64,000 nucleotides of DNA from Capnocytophaga sputigena. Lineage in GTDB: Bacteria > Bacteroidota > Bacteroidia > Flavobacteriales > Flavobacteriaceae. Shown piece by piece: positions 8,534-17,669 of the stretch; the first letter of the stretch is position 1, and each line of letters opens with the position of its first letter. The position numbers were made by a program, and so were the translations under genes. Under the pieces are notes generated by a model. The model made no database searches. It was not told the DNA's origin and was given only the letters and a program-made list of their open reading frames with translations. The stretch spans positions 1-64,000 of the forward strand of contig NZ_UAVP01000011.1 in the NCBI RefSeq assembly GCF_900446695.1, in the 5' to 3' direction.

Positions 8534-10426
8534 TTAGTTGTCCATAGTTTGTTCTCCACTAAAACGCTGTGTTTTACCAGAGGCTTTAGCTCGCATATTA
8601 TGCTTAGACTCAATACCCATATCATTAGATGATATTTTTCGTTCTTGGTCGGTGTGGGAATCTATACTTCCTGAGATATGTTCAATCATATCACCCGTAA
8701 CTTCTACAGAGAAATTTTGGCTTATTGTAGTTCTCTTATCTTTGGTGATAGTCTCTATATGGTCTTGACCTGCCTCTGTTTTAATGTTTTGAGAAGCATT
8801 TAGCTCGAAGTTTTTGCACCTTATACTTATTGTTTCGGGGGCAGAAATCTCTATATTTTTGCCTTGGGTATCGAATCTTAAGGTATTACCGTTTTTGTCG
8901 GATAGCAAAATGCTTTCGTCTTCGGTGAAGACGAGTTTGTGTCCGCTGCGGGTTTGTATAGCTTTGATATCGTTGTTTGTGTTGTGGAAAGGACTGTATT
9001 CCTTGCCGTTGTAGTTGCTTCCTACTACAAAGGGGCGTTCGGCGTTTTGGTCTTCAAAGTCTACCCATACCTCTTCGCCTATTTCGGGGATGAAGTAAAA
9101 GCCTTTGCCACCTCCTGCGTGGGGTTGTACTACTCGTATCCAAGGGGTTTGAGCTTGGTATTTTTCTTGCCAGATAAACTGTACGCGTACGCGCCCTAAG
9201 CCCTTAGGGTCGTTATTGTCCACTACTCTGGCTATTTGCTGTTCAGCTCGTGGGAGGGCTCCTTCATCATAATAGTAAGCGATATATACATCAGGAATGG
9301 CAATGAACTCGTTGTAATACTCATCACCTGATTGATAGTGTTTGATATCTATCACTCGGTAGGTTTCCATTGGCTTGCCATTGATGTCTTTGAGTTTTAC
9401 AAAGCCCCCTATGCGCACGTGGGGGTTGCGACTTTTGCCTCGCACTTGCATCAGCTGTTCACGGCTTTCTTTCTCACGGCGTACTACATCTTTTAAATAA
9501 TCACCTCTGAACTGTTCGGGTATGGCTACATAAGGCATCTCGGGCACTTTGGTAAAGACTTTGTTTGAGGCTTTGATAGCTGCAAACTGAAAAGGATTTA
9601 CCTTGTCCTGCAAGTGTACTTCTTGGGTCTTTTTTTGTTCGGTACCTGCTGTTTCGGCATCATAGGACAAATAGGTGAAGTTTTGAGGCTTGATCATTAG
9701 TTCAAACTCTACATCGATCATATCATCTCCTTCAAAAAGCTCTACTGTGTTCTGTGCTTCGTTGCTGAAAATGAGCTGGGTGCCATTGTAGTAGAAAAAC
9801 TCGCCATAACGGCGGGCTAACCTACTGATAAAGTGATAATCGGATTCTTTGTATTGTACCACATAAGGAATTTTATACTTGGTATTGATCATTCCTTCGG
9901 TATTTACCTTGGCTTCTTGAGGGTATTCAGTAGTGGCTTCGGCGATGATTTCAGGGAGGGTTTTGTTCTCATACGACTGACAGTCTTTACCATTTTCTAA
10001 AATGATACTTGGTGCATAGCCAGAGATATAGAGCCTGCCGTGTCCGCCTCCTTCGTCTTTGCGGTTGCGGATATTGGCTATAATTCCTTTGAAAGATTGT
10101 ACAATACTTCCGTGATGATGGAAATGAATAGTAATGTTCTCTCCTAAAAGATCTTTGGAGTTTTTCATCACTTGCCCTGTGAAGTCGTCGATAGCTGTAT
10201 CATTGACCACAATGGTAAATTCGTCGTGGGCATTGGTGTGCTGTGAAAGTTGTAAAGAAAAAGTGGCAGTGTCTAAAAATCCTTTACCATTGAGGGAAAG
10301 GGTAATCATCACTACAGGATTATCTTTATCTTTCAAGAAATCTTGAAAACTTTTCACCGAAGCAAATTTTGCAAAGGTTTTGGGGTCGTTCACACGACCT
10401 GGTACAGATGAGGTGTTGTTATTCAT
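8534..10426 (-). CDS. tssI: VgrG spike protein (copy 1)
   Basis: This 630-residue VgrG has the gp27-like N-terminal region (LARRYGEFFYYNGTQ, the VgrG late-control motif), the OB-fold (VRVQFIWQEKYQAQTPWIRV) and a repetitive beta-helix tail. It trimerises as the puncturing spike on Hcp. Residues 1 to about 465 are nearly identical to copies 2 and 3. From KEYSPFHNTNN to KNIEISAPE it matches the metzincin VgrG at 44137 instead, so it is a mosaic. The last 60 residues (GDMIEHISGSIDSHTDQERK onward) are unique and may specify the cargo. It follows hcp (10465-10860) and precedes the zincin effector by 19 bp, suggesting that effector is its cargo. Confidence 0.95.
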   Translation of the reverse strand: MNNNTSSVPGRVNDPKTFAKFASVKSFQDFLKDKDNPVVMITLSLNGKGFLDTATFSLQLSQHTNAHDEFTIVVNDTAIDDFTGQVMKNSKDLLGENITIHFHHHGSIVQSFKGIIANIRNRKDEGGGHGRLYISGYAPSIILENGKDCQSYENKTLPEIIAEATTEYPQEAKVNTEGMINTKYKIPYVVQYKESDYHFISRLARRYGEFFYYNGTQLIFSNEAQNTVELFEGDDMIDVEFELMIKPQNFTYLSYDAETAGTEQKKTQEVHLQDKVNPFQFAAIKASNKVFTKVPEMPYVAIPEQFRGDYLKDVVRREKESREQLMQVRGKSRNPHVRIGGFVKLKDINGKPMETYRVIDIKHYQSGDEYYNEFIAIPDVYIAYYYDEGALPRAEQQIARVVDNNDPKGLGRVRVQFIWQEKYQAQTPWIRVVQPHAGGGKGFYFIPEIGEEVWVDFEDQNAERPFVVGSNYNGKEYSPFHNTNNDIKAIQTRSGHKLVFTEDESILLSDKNGNTLRFDTQGKNIEISAPETISIRCKNFELNASQNIKTEAGQDHIETITKDKRTTISQNFSVEVTGDMIEHISGSIDSHTDQERKISSNDMGIESKHNMRAKASGKTQRFSGEQTMDN

Positions 10427-10929
10427 AAGATTCTTTTTTACGGATGAAATTTGAGATTACAAATTTAAATACCCATTTTCCATTGTTTGTTATGTGGTAC
10501 TCCATTTACAATGAGTTGCTGAGCAGATAGAACAAGTTCAATTTGCAAGGGTTCTGTGCTATTAGCATTAAAGTCTTCTGTAAAACTTATACAGAAAGCT
10601 TTTTTAAAAGAAAGTTCCTGCAATTTGCTCATTGCATCTCTACGATAGTAAATAATCTTACCATCTTTGGTTTCACTAACGCTATTCATCCATTTGAACA
10701 AGTCAGGTTCTCCTGTACTTTCCAAACGAATAAAGATCTCACCACCTCTTGGCATTCCTTTAGGTAGTCCTGTTTGATCTACATCTTGTGTAAAATTATA
10801 TTTACAAGCTAATACATTGTAGGTTTTACCTTCTAATTCTAATTTAACTTTGAATGACATATTCTTTTTATTTTATGAATTAAACTTAGTTCTTTTTGTT
10901 TTTTACAAAAATTGGGCAGCACTCTAAAG
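9060..10929 (-). repeat. Direct repeat 1a: vgrG 5' part plus hcp
   Basis: About 1.87 kb covering the conserved three quarters of vgrG, the whole hcp gene and its upstream spacer. It recurs at 16303-18172 with a constant offset of 7243 bp and only scattered substitutions. The match ends abruptly at cactctaaagc, halfway through the terminator hairpin that is complete in the other copy. The 9060 edge was judged by eye. Confidence 0.85.
10465..10860 (-). CDS. tssD: Hcp tube protein (131-aa type, copy 1)
   Basis: This is a 131-residue TssD/Hcp of the Bacteroidota type, starting MSFKVKLELEGKTYNVLACK, with DQTGLPKGMPRGGEIFIRLE and a conserved W before the C-terminus (NKQWKMGI). Hexamer rings of Hcp build the inner tube and can carry small cargo. 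It differs from the copy at 17708-18103 by only two residues (CISF/CVSF and EPL/ESL). It sits between a PAAR-like membrane effector gene and vgrG copy 1, as part of a 1.87-kb duplicated block. Confidence 0.93.
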   Translation of the reverse strand: MSFKVKLELEGKTYNVLACKYNFTQDVDQTGLPKGMPRGGEIFIRLESTGEPDLFKWMNSVSETKDGKIIYYRRDAMSKLQELSFKKAFCISFTEDFNANSTEPLQIELVLSAQQLIVNGVPHNKQWKMGI

Positions 10930-10970
10930 CTTATATGTAGCGGTAGTAAAGTTTTTAAAGCTCTATGGTT

Positions 10971-12206
10971 TTATAGAGGGTTCTGAGACACTACATTTAT
11001 TCCATTATTCATATCTTTGAAAGCTTCTTTTGCAAAATATTTTCTCATATTTTCAGAAAAATAAGTAGAGACAAAAGGTAGGAAGAATAGAGAACCTTCA
11101 CCTGCTTTCCTCAACATTCCATAAAAAGATCTTTTAATATCAATTTGATTTTGAGCAATTGCATTTCGAACTGCTTTGGTTGTAGATTTTAATTTGTTAT
11201 TACGGCGAGAGGAATCTCTAAAATCACTAAACATAGATTTTCTTAAATCTTTTCCATAAGTATTTTTATCAATTTCGCTTAAAAATTTTTGAAATTCAGT
11301 GCTATTTTTTAATTGATTAGTAGTATAGTTACTAAATTTGTTTAACTGACCCTGTGCATAAGAGTTATTAGAAGTTATTTTACCTTGTTTAACAGCATCT
11401 TTGAAACTTTCAAGACTCGCAATATCATTTAAGTCAGAGGGGTTGGGAAATTTTGAATAATCTGAAATAGGATTTTTATCAGGGAAAAACATATTCTTAT
11501 CTACAGATTCATTCATATTTTGATATACTAGATTATCAGAAAGCTCTTCATCTCTACGCATATATCCTCTTTGAGCATATTGAATAGACCAAGTAACTCC
11601 TAAACCTATTGCATTTGTACGTAAAACTTTAAATACTCCCTTTGTTGAAAAAGCTTCAGGCAACAATAAACCTGTAAAAAATGATACAATTACATTTATT
11701 CCAATTTCAGTATAATTGTTATTTCTAATCTCCACCGAAGCTTTACAAGCTAATGAATAACTAAAGAAAGGTTTTAAAACACCTCCATTATTACAACTGA
11801 GCATTGACATTTGGGTTATAGCATTATAGCCGTCAAATTTTGTAGTAGAATGAGGTAAGATCCAACCATTACCACTTTGCATTGGAGAAGTACAACTATG
11901 AGTGATTTGTAAAAAAGTAATCCCCAAGCCAAGTGCAAAAAAGAATATTCCCCATCCAAGAGGGGTAGAAAATAATAACGCTGCAGCTATTAAACCTGCT
12001 CCAAAAGCAAGAAAAGAAGCGCCTAGATTAACAGGAGACTTACAAGTAAAATTAGATTTTAATTTTCTATCTTCCACTGTAAGCAAAGGATTCCCATTAT
12101 GAAAAACAGAAACCTCCCCACGACTTGTGATAAATTCTCTTGGTGTAGCATTTAGTTGATTAGTACAGACAGCAAAAGTGCCTTTAGGTATATATGATAT
12201 ACTCAT
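10971..12206 (-). CDS. PAAR-like protein with membrane helices, probable pore-forming T6SS effector
   Basis: The 411-residue protein starts YIPKGTFAVCTNQL and has PLLTVEDRKLKSNFTCK and further cysteine-rich stretches (HSCTSPM, LSCNNGG). This resembles PAAR-like tip domains of the DUF4280 group. The domain is interrupted at residues about 62-105 by two adjoining hydrophobic helices. A further hydrophobic stretch lies at about 175-200. The C-terminal 200 residues are charged and helical, ending DMNNGINVVSQNPL. It lies downstream of four genes for membrane proteins (12221-14669) that are good immunity candidates. I infer an inner-membrane-targeting effector; the toxic activity is not shown by any motif. 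Confidence 0.6.
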   Translation of the reverse strand: MSISYIPKGTFAVCTNQLNATPREFITSRGEVSVFHNGNPLLTVEDRKLKSNFTCKSPVNLGASFLAFGAGLIAAALLFSTPLGWGIFFFALGLGITFLQITHSCTSPMQSGNGWILPHSTTKFDGYNAITQMSMLSCNNGGVLKPFFSYSLACKASVEIRNNNYTEIGINVIVSFFTGLLLPEAFSTKGVFKVLRTNAIGLGVTWSIQYAQRGYMRRDEELSDNLVYQNMNESVDKNMFFPDKNPISDYSKFPNPSDLNDIASLESFKDAVKQGKITSNNSYAQGQLNKFSNYTTNQLKNSTEFQKFLSEIDKNTYGKDLRKSMFSDFRDSSRRNNKLKSTTKAVRNAIAQNQIDIKRSFYGMLRKAGEGSLFFLPFVSTYFSENMRKYFAKEAFKDMNNGINVVSQNPL

Positions 12207-12220
12207 AAGAATGATAAATA

Positions 12221-12790
12221 TTACAAGGTGAATATAAAATAAATAGCAAACACAATAAATAATACAATAGAAATGAGAGCAAGATAAACTATAGTGTGAG
12301 TGCCGAACATAAAAAGTATAGGTATCAAGTCTAACGTTATTCTTCTATCTACTTTGTTATGCGTCTTTATAGTTTCAATACATTGTTTTAATAGCATCTT
12401 TTCTTTTTCGCTAGGCTTTCCCATTATATTAGCTTTTTTAACAGTTACCATAACGATACTATTATTGAATCTCACGATATTTTCCATAACTCTAGGAAAC
12501 CTATATTCATATATTTTTAAGCTTTTCAACACTATTCTCTTTCCATCTAAAACAAAAAACATTTTATCATCTGTTATTTCAACAACCAGATTTTTACTTA
12601 ATAGAACTTGTATTTTGTAATAAAAAAAATACATTAAGATAAAAAAAATCACAGTTATTCCCATCGAATGAAGATAGAAATAAACTAGAACAGTTGCAAG
12701 AGACATTAAAAACATAATAATTTGTGTTGTTATTAATGGATAAACTTGTATTTGATTGTTTTCTGTTTTTTGAATTTTATGCTTGCTCAT
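12221..12790 (-). CDS. Membrane protein, probable immunity to the PAAR-like membrane effector
   Basis: 189 residues with two hydrophobic helices at about 20-62, a soluble central domain of about 80 residues (VEITDDKMFFVLDGKRIVLK onward) and a C-terminal pair of helices ending YFIFTL. The layout (two helices, small beta-rich domain, two helices) matches the neighbouring proteins at 12802-14669, although sequence similarity is low. The gene ends 15 bp before the effector at 12206. Inner-membrane location and adjacency fit immunity against a membrane-active effector. I do not recognise a named family. Confidence 0.55.
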   Translation of the reverse strand: MSKHKIQKTENNQIQVYPLITTQIIMFLMSLATVLVYFYLHSMGITVIFFILMYFFYYKIQVLLSKNLVVEITDDKMFFVLDGKRIVLKSLKIYEYRFPRVMENIVRFNNSIVMVTVKKANIMGKPSEKEKMLLKQCIETIKTHNKVDRRITLDLIPILFMFGTHTIVYLALISIVLFIVFAIYFIFTL

Positions 12791-12801
12791 ATAGTTTTAT
12801 T

Positions 12802-13412
12802 CTAGGAAAACATTTCTTTAAAAAAGTCAAACCAATGTGTATTATCTGTGAAAAGAGCTATTAAATAAAGAATTGCTAATAGTATGATAATAAATGGTAC
12901 GACATCAATTAATAAATTGATACTCAAAGGCACTAAATCAATTCTTTCTTTTTAGTATTATTGCCAATAATATCTTGCAACTCTTCTATTTTTGATTTAT
13001 ACTGTTTTGCGACCTCTTTGCTAAAAGGATTTTTCGAGTAAATAAAATATAATGTACCTTCAATACGCAATATGCGCCCTATTTTACCTTTCAAACTTTT
13101 GAGATAAAAAATCTTTACTTTTTCAAATTCAGTTAATAATTGCTCGTTATTGCGTGTGTAAATAAACTCTCGTTGATTTTTTTTATTTACTTCAATAATA
13201 AGCTTTCTACTTCTTAGTTTAACATATCCTAAAGTACATAAAACCACCATAGGAAGATATAAACGAATAACTATACCCCACCATTTCTGAAGTTCAGATG
13301 TATAGAACATTGGTAGATGGAACAAAATAATAAATATTATAAAAACAATAATCCCCTCCCATAAGGATATTGACCAAAATTCAAATGTTTTTGATTTGGA
13401 AGATAGACTCAT
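12802..13412 (-). pseudogene. Frameshifted membrane immunity-like paralogue
   Basis: The open part (13412 down to 12933, 159 aa) starts MSLSSKSKTFEFWSISLWEG, has two N-terminal helices and a basic central domain, and stops after GNNTKKKELI. The missing C-terminal helices are still present in the shifted frame down to 12802: IDLVPLSINLL, VPFIIILLAILYLIALF, then TDNTHWFDFFKEMFS. These match the end of the neighbour at 13409. Restoring one A in the A-run around 12945-12952 rejoins the frames. Either a decayed tandem duplicate or a homopolymer sequencing error. The start overlaps the upstream stop (ATGA). Confidence 0.75.
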
Positions 13413-13999
13413 AATAAAGATTTTAAAAAGTCAAACCAATGCAAATTATCTGTAAAAAGGGCAATAAAGAAAATAAGTGCAAAAGAAAGACATATAAGTA
13501 GTGTGCCGTAAATAGTCCAGATAATTATAAATGGTATCCAATCAATAGGTTTGCGGTTAGGATTATTGCCAATTACACTTTGTAACTCTTTAATATTCAA
13601 ATCGTATTCCTTTATATTTTCTTTACTAAAATCTTCTGTATAAATATAAAACAGTTCGTTTTTAATTCGTATCATAGACGCTGTTCTACGTTTATATAAC
13701 CTTATATAAAAAATTTTGTTTTCGTTACAAGGAACTACTAATGATTTATTATTGATTCTGCAATTAAGTTTATCATTATCAATTATTTCAATAGAAAGTT
13801 TTTTAGACCTTATACGACAATATCCCAAAGCACAAAAGCACAACAAAGGAACATATATACGGATAATGATGCCTGCCCATTTTGGAAAATAAAGAGAGGG
13901 GAAAACAAACAAAAAAGTAAACACCAAAAAAACGGCAAAGCTCTCCCGCAAAGGCAATACTGAAAATTTAAATGTTTTTGATTGGGTAGATACACTCAT
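13409..13999 (-). CDS. Membrane protein, probable immunity paralogue
   Basis: 196 residues, complete version of the frameshifted copy next door. Two hydrophobic helices (residues about 17-60), a soluble domain (RSKKLSIEIIDNDKLNCRI onward, with IKELQSVIGNNPNRKPIDW) and a C-terminal helical pair ending TDNLHWFDFLKSLL. The gene is tightly packed, with its TGA overlapping the next ATG. No catalytic motif is visible. It probably acts in the inner membrane as part of a small array protecting against the PAAR-like membrane effector at 10971-12206 or lost variants of it. Confidence 0.55.
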   Translation of the reverse strand: MSVSTQSKTFKFSVLPLRESFAVFLVFTFLFVFPSLYFPKWAGIIIRIYVPLLCFCALGYCRIRSKKLSIEIIDNDKLNCRINNKSLVVPCNENKIFYIRLYKRRTASMIRIKNELFYIYTEDFSKENIKEYDLNIKELQSVIGNNPNRKPIDWIPFIIIWTIYGTLLICLSFALIFFIALFTDNLHWFDFLKSLL

Positions 14000-14055
14000 A
14001 ATAAAGATTTTAGAAAGTCAAACCAATGTGTATTATCTGTGAAAAGAGCTATTAG
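13996..14055 (-). pseudogene. Scar: C-terminal remnant of another membrane paralogue
   Basis: Just after the stop of the gene at 14061, 60 bp still encode IALFTDNTHWFDFLKSLL and a TGA overlapping the ATG at 13999. This is the C-terminus of the 13409/12802 family. The remnant shows that the 202-residue gene replaced most of an earlier paralogue by recombination near its 3' end. Confidence 0.75.
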
Positions 14056-14060
14056 AATAA

Positions 14061-14669
14061 TTATCCATAAATAAAAATAGCAATTATGTAAAACATACCT
14101 ACTATTCCCGCTAAAGCACCTCCTAAGACTAAAATATTGAAAAAGAAATTCATTGCAATAGGCACAATATCAACCCATTTATTTTTCGATTTACTATTAA
14201 TAATATTCCTTAAAATCTCTACTTCTGAATTAAATTGTTTGACTTCAAGTTTTTCAGGAAAGGTATTCCCATCGTGGAGTAAGTATAAACAATTATCAAT
14301 ACGTAATATATAACCTATTATTTTAAATAGTAGTTTACCTCTAAAGATTTTTGCATTCTCAAAAAAGCAAGTGTGTGATTCACCATTGATGTCATAAATA
14401 AACTGATGTTCTACAACATTTATTTTTATAAAAATTTTTTTACTCCTTTTAGAAAAAAATAAGCCTATTATTATGAGTGCCAAACTCATCATAAATAAAA
14501 TAAGTAGTGTTGCAGGGTAAATAATCTCTTCTACAAAAATGAATATTATGAAAACAATTGCTATAAAAAGAAAAATACACTCCCATACAGAAATTGCAAA
14601 AAAACTTAATTCTTTATCTTGATTTGTTTGTTTTTTGATAGTATTGTCTTTTTTCTTTCTAAAATTCAT
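14061..14669 (-). CDS. Membrane protein, probable immunity paralogue
   Basis: 202 residues with a basic N-terminus (MNFRKKKDNTIKKQTNQDKE), then helices at about 24-70, a soluble domain (KIFIKINVVEHQFIYDINGE onward), the family motif EILRNIINSKSKNKWVDIVP and a C-terminal hydrophobic region ending FYIIAIFIYG. It is a distant paralogue of the genes at 13409 and 12802. The sequence after its stop is the tail of a different paralogue, so it was spliced into the array. Immunity is inferred from layout. Confidence 0.55.
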   Translation of the reverse strand: MNFRKKKDNTIKKQTNQDKELSFFAISVWECIFLFIAIVFIIFIFVEEIIYPATLLILFMMSLALIIIGLFFSKRSKKIFIKINVVEHQFIYDINGESHTCFFENAKIFRGKLLFKIIGYILRIDNCLYLLHDGNTFPEKLEVKQFNSEVEILRNIINSKSKNKWVDIVPIAMNFFFNILVLGGALAGIVGMFYIIAIFIYG

Positions 14670-14697
14670 TTTTATAGGCGTTTAGGTTATATAATTC

Positions 14698-15759
14698 TTA
14701 CAATTCTACTTGTTTAATATCAAATTGGGTGATACACTCAAAATTATTTTTAATTTTCTCATCTAACAATACCTTACCATCTAATAATACTCCAGTACTT
14801 TTGCTTAAAGTATAAGTGATTCTATATATATAATCATAGTCGGTAAAGGAATATTTTAGCATTGGTTTATATATTTCATTGTATTGTTTTTCTAATTCTT
14901 CTGTAGAGATTTTATTCTTTTCTAAATTACCAACAAGCCTAAAAACTATTGTATTCTCATCTTCAGATACGATTGTTTTATTAACTTTTACTGTTATTTC
15001 TTGATTAGGAAATAACTGAGAGACTTGAGAAAAAGTGTAACCTTCTATTTTTTCTCCCCTATTGGCTTTTAAAAAAATATGGTAGAAAAGATTTTTACAA
15101 AGAACCTCTTTAAATTTTGATTCATTTGAAAACTCTATATTGCCCATTTTGATAAAATCGCGAGCTGATTCTTCACTTTGTGCTTTTATTTGGTTGAAAA
15201 AATTGATGTTAGGTAATTCATTCTTTTTGAATCTTATCCACTCCCGTTCTATTTGTTTGAAATTGATTATTTTATCAATATCACCATTAGTATCTAATAT
15301 CAGTTTTATATTGTTTTTAAAAAATTCTATGGGTTTAACTAACTCAAAAGATACTTCTAATTCATTAGGATTGACTTGAGGAATATAGTCTTCTAACAAT
15401 ATATGTAGAGCTTTGTAAAGTTTTTCTTTAGCTTCTGAAAGCAAATATTGTGTTTTGATTGTAGATGAAAAAGTAATGTTATCTAAAACTTTAGTAATAT
15501 TAGTTTGTTCACATCTAAATCTTGCAATTTTTTCAAAAGAAAGAGAATCTTCTTTTACAATCTTTCCCACTATGACAGGAGCATTTTCTTGAGGTATTTT
15601 CAATTGTTGTAAACAACCTACTATTTCATCTCCCCAAAAAGATTTAAAGAATCTTACATTAGGGTTAATTTTCTTTATATCTTCAGTTGAAACTCTGTGT
15701 TTTTCTGCAATATCTTCAAGTTTTTCATCTGCCTTTACTTCATATATTATATATTCCAT
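14698..15759 (-). CDS. LysM-domain protein, probable T6SS effector-associated protein
   Basis: 353 residues. The N-terminus reads YIIYEVKADEKLEDIAEKHR followed by STEDIKKINPN, a LysM-type repeat (residues 1-55). The remaining 300 residues are mixed charged, with no family I can name. The gene starts 11 bp after vgrG copy 2 and is the first gene behind it. Its position, size and LysM-first architecture parallel the protein at 1168-2295, although the rest of the sequence is divergent. It may load or accompany cargo of vgrG copy 2, or may itself be cargo. Confidence 0.55.
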   Translation of the reverse strand: MEYIIYEVKADEKLEDIAEKHRVSTEDIKKINPNVRFFKSFWGDEIVGCLQQLKIPQENAPVIVGKIVKEDSLSFEKIARFRCEQTNITKVLDNITFSSTIKTQYLLSEAKEKLYKALHILLEDYIPQVNPNELEVSFELVKPIEFFKNNIKLILDTNGDIDKIINFKQIEREWIRFKKNELPNINFFNQIKAQSEESARDFIKMGNIEFSNESKFKEVLCKNLFYHIFLKANRGEKIEGYTFSQVSQLFPNQEITVKVNKTIVSEDENTIVFRLVGNLEKNKISTEELEKQYNEIYKPMLKYSFTDYDYIYRITYTLSKSTGVLLDGKVLLDEKIKNNFECITQFDIKQVEL

Positions 15760-15770
15760 AGTTCTTATTT

Positions 15771-17669
15771 TTAGTTAAGATTTATCTCAAGAGCTTTTAC
15801 ATCAACTATAGTTTTTGACTTAACTGTGAAATCATTACTATCAATTAAAAAAGCTCTATTACTCAAAAAGGTTGTTGAACCAGCAATAGAATTAACATTA
15901 ATATTTCCATTTTTAATATCGATTTCTAAACCTTCTTTTGAAAGAGAAATTCTGTTATCTCCTACCTGAAAACAGATCCTATTTTCAGTATTCATTAAAA
16001 TATTTCCTTCAGCATCAATTGCTACATAAGATATGGGAGCTCCTTGTTCATCTGCTCCTACATTGATAATATTACTTTTGTTACTATTGCTAATAATATT
16101 ACCTCCACCATCAATAGTAATATCCCCGGTACCTCGGTCTGTTATATTTATACTTCCTTGTTTGTCGTTCAATACTATTTTAGTACCTGAGCGGGTGTGT
16201 ATCACTTTCTTGTCGTTGCCTGCTGTATGGTATTTACTAAATTCCTTGCCGTTGTAGTTGCTGCCTATTACATAAGGGCGTTCGGCATTTTGGTCTTCAA
16301 AATCAACTAATACTTCTTCGCCTATTTCGGGGATGAAGTAAAAGCCTTTGTCGGCTCCTGCGTGGGGTTGTACTACGCGTATCCAAGGGGTTTGAGCTTG
16401 GTATTTTTCTTGCCAGATAAACTGTACGCGCACGCGCCCTAAGCCTTTAGGGTCGTTGTTATCGGTAACTCGGGCTATTTGCTGTTCGGCTCGTGGGAGG
16501 GCTTCTTCATCGTAATAGTAAGCGATATATACATCAGGAATAGCGATAAACTCGTTGTAGTAGTCTTGACCTGATTGATAGTGCTTGATGTCTATCACTC
16601 GGTAGGTTTCCATAGGTTTGCTATTGATGTCTTTGAGTTTTACAAAGCCTCCGATGCGCACGTGCGGGTTGCGACTTTTGCCTCGCACTTGCATCAGCTG
16701 TTCTCGGCTTTCTTTCTCACGGCGTACTACATCTTTTAAATAATCACCTCTGAACTGTTCGGGTATGGCTACATAAGGCATCTCGGGCACTTTGGTAAAG
16801 ACTTTGTTTGAGGCTTTGATAGCTGCAAACTGAAAAGGATTTACCTTGTCCTGCAAGTGTACTTCTTGGGTCTTTTTTTGTTCGGTACCTGCTGTTTCGG
16901 CATCATAGGACAAATAGGTGAAGTTTTGAGGTTTGATCACTAGTTCAAACTCTACATCGATCATATCATCTCCTTCAAAAAGCTCTACTGTGTTCTGTGC
17001 TTCGTTGCTGAAAATGAGCTGGGTGCCATTGTAGTAGAAGAACTCGCCATAACGGCGGGCTAACCTACTGATAAAGTGATAATCGGATTCTTTGTATTGT
17101 ACCACATAAGGAATTTTATACTTGGTATTGATCATTCCTTCGGTATTTACCTTGGCTTCTTGAGGGTATTCAGTGGTGGCTTCGGCGATGATTTCAGGGA
17201 GGGTTTTGTTCTCATACGACTGACAGTCTTTACCATTTTCTAAAATGATACTTGGTGCATAGCCAGAGATATAGAGCCTGCCGTGTCCGCCTCCTTCGTC
17301 TTTGCGGTTGCGGATATTGGCTATAATTCCTTTGAAAGATTGTACAATACTTCCGTGATGATGGAAATGAATAGTAATGTTCTCTCCTAAAAGATCTTTG
17401 GAGTTTTTCATCACTTGCCCTGTGAAGTCGTCGATAGCTGTATCATTGACCACAATGGTAAATTCGTCGTGGGCATTGGTGTGCTGTGAAAGTTGTAAAG
17501 AAAAAGTGGCAGTGTCTAAAAATCCTTTACCATTGAGGGAAAGGGTAATCATCACTACAGGATTATCTTTATCTTTCAAAAAATCTTGAAAACTTTTCAC
17601 CGAAGCAAATTTTGCAAAGGTTTTGGGGTCGTTCACACGACCTGGGACAGATGAGGTGTTGTTATTCAT
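15771..17669 (-). CDS. tssI: VgrG spike protein (copy 2)
   Basis: 632 residues. Residues 1 to about 465 are almost identical to VgrG copies 1 and 3. The section from KEFSKYHTAGNDKKVIHTRS onward resembles copy 3. The last 100 residues (TDRGTGDITIDGGGNIISNS through VDVKALEINLN) are unique and have the strand-turn repeats of a VgrG beta-helix. It forms the trimeric spike at the tip of the Hcp tube. It follows hcp at 17708-18103 and precedes the LysM gene, so the LysM protein or the PAAR-like membrane effector downstream is its likely partner. Confidence 0.95.
   Translation of the reverse strand: MNNNTSSVPGRVNDPKTFAKFASVKSFQDFLKDKDNPVVMITLSLNGKGFLDTATFSLQLSQHTNAHDEFTIVVNDTAIDDFTGQVMKNSKDLLGENITIHFHHHGSIVQSFKGIIANIRNRKDEGGGHGRLYISGYAPSIILENGKDCQSYENKTLPEIIAEATTEYPQEAKVNTEGMINTKYKIPYVVQYKESDYHFISRLARRYGEFFYYNGTQLIFSNEAQNTVELFEGDDMIDVEFELVIKPQNFTYLSYDAETAGTEQKKTQEVHLQDKVNPFQFAAIKASNKVFTKVPEMPYVAIPEQFRGDYLKDVVRREKESREQLMQVRGKSRNPHVRIGGFVKLKDINSKPMETYRVIDIKHYQSGQDYYNEFIAIPDVYIAYYYDEEALPRAEQQIARVTDNNDPKGLGRVRVQFIWQEKYQAQTPWIRVVQPHAGADKGFYFIPEIGEEVLVDFEDQNAERPYVIGSNYNGKEFSKYHTAGNDKKVIHTRSGTKIVLNDKQGSINITDRGTGDITIDGGGNIISNSNKSNIINVGADEQGAPISYVAIDAEGNILMNTENRICFQVGDNRISLSKEGLEIDIKNGNINVNSIAGSTTFLSNRAFLIDSNDFTVKSKTIVDVKALEINLN

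Noticed and set aside
8538-10346. Plus-strand open frames inside the vgrG genes (also at 17377, 37456 and 46018)
   Set aside because: They are exact antisense shadows that recur wherever the vgrG sequence recurs, with no start signal or protein-like composition.
12939-12956. A-run at the frameshift of the membrane paralogue as a programmed -1 frameshift site
   Set aside because: The zero-frame heptamer would be T AAA AAG, which lacks the repeated first triplet, and no downstream stem-loop or pseudoknot is visible. A simple indel explains it.
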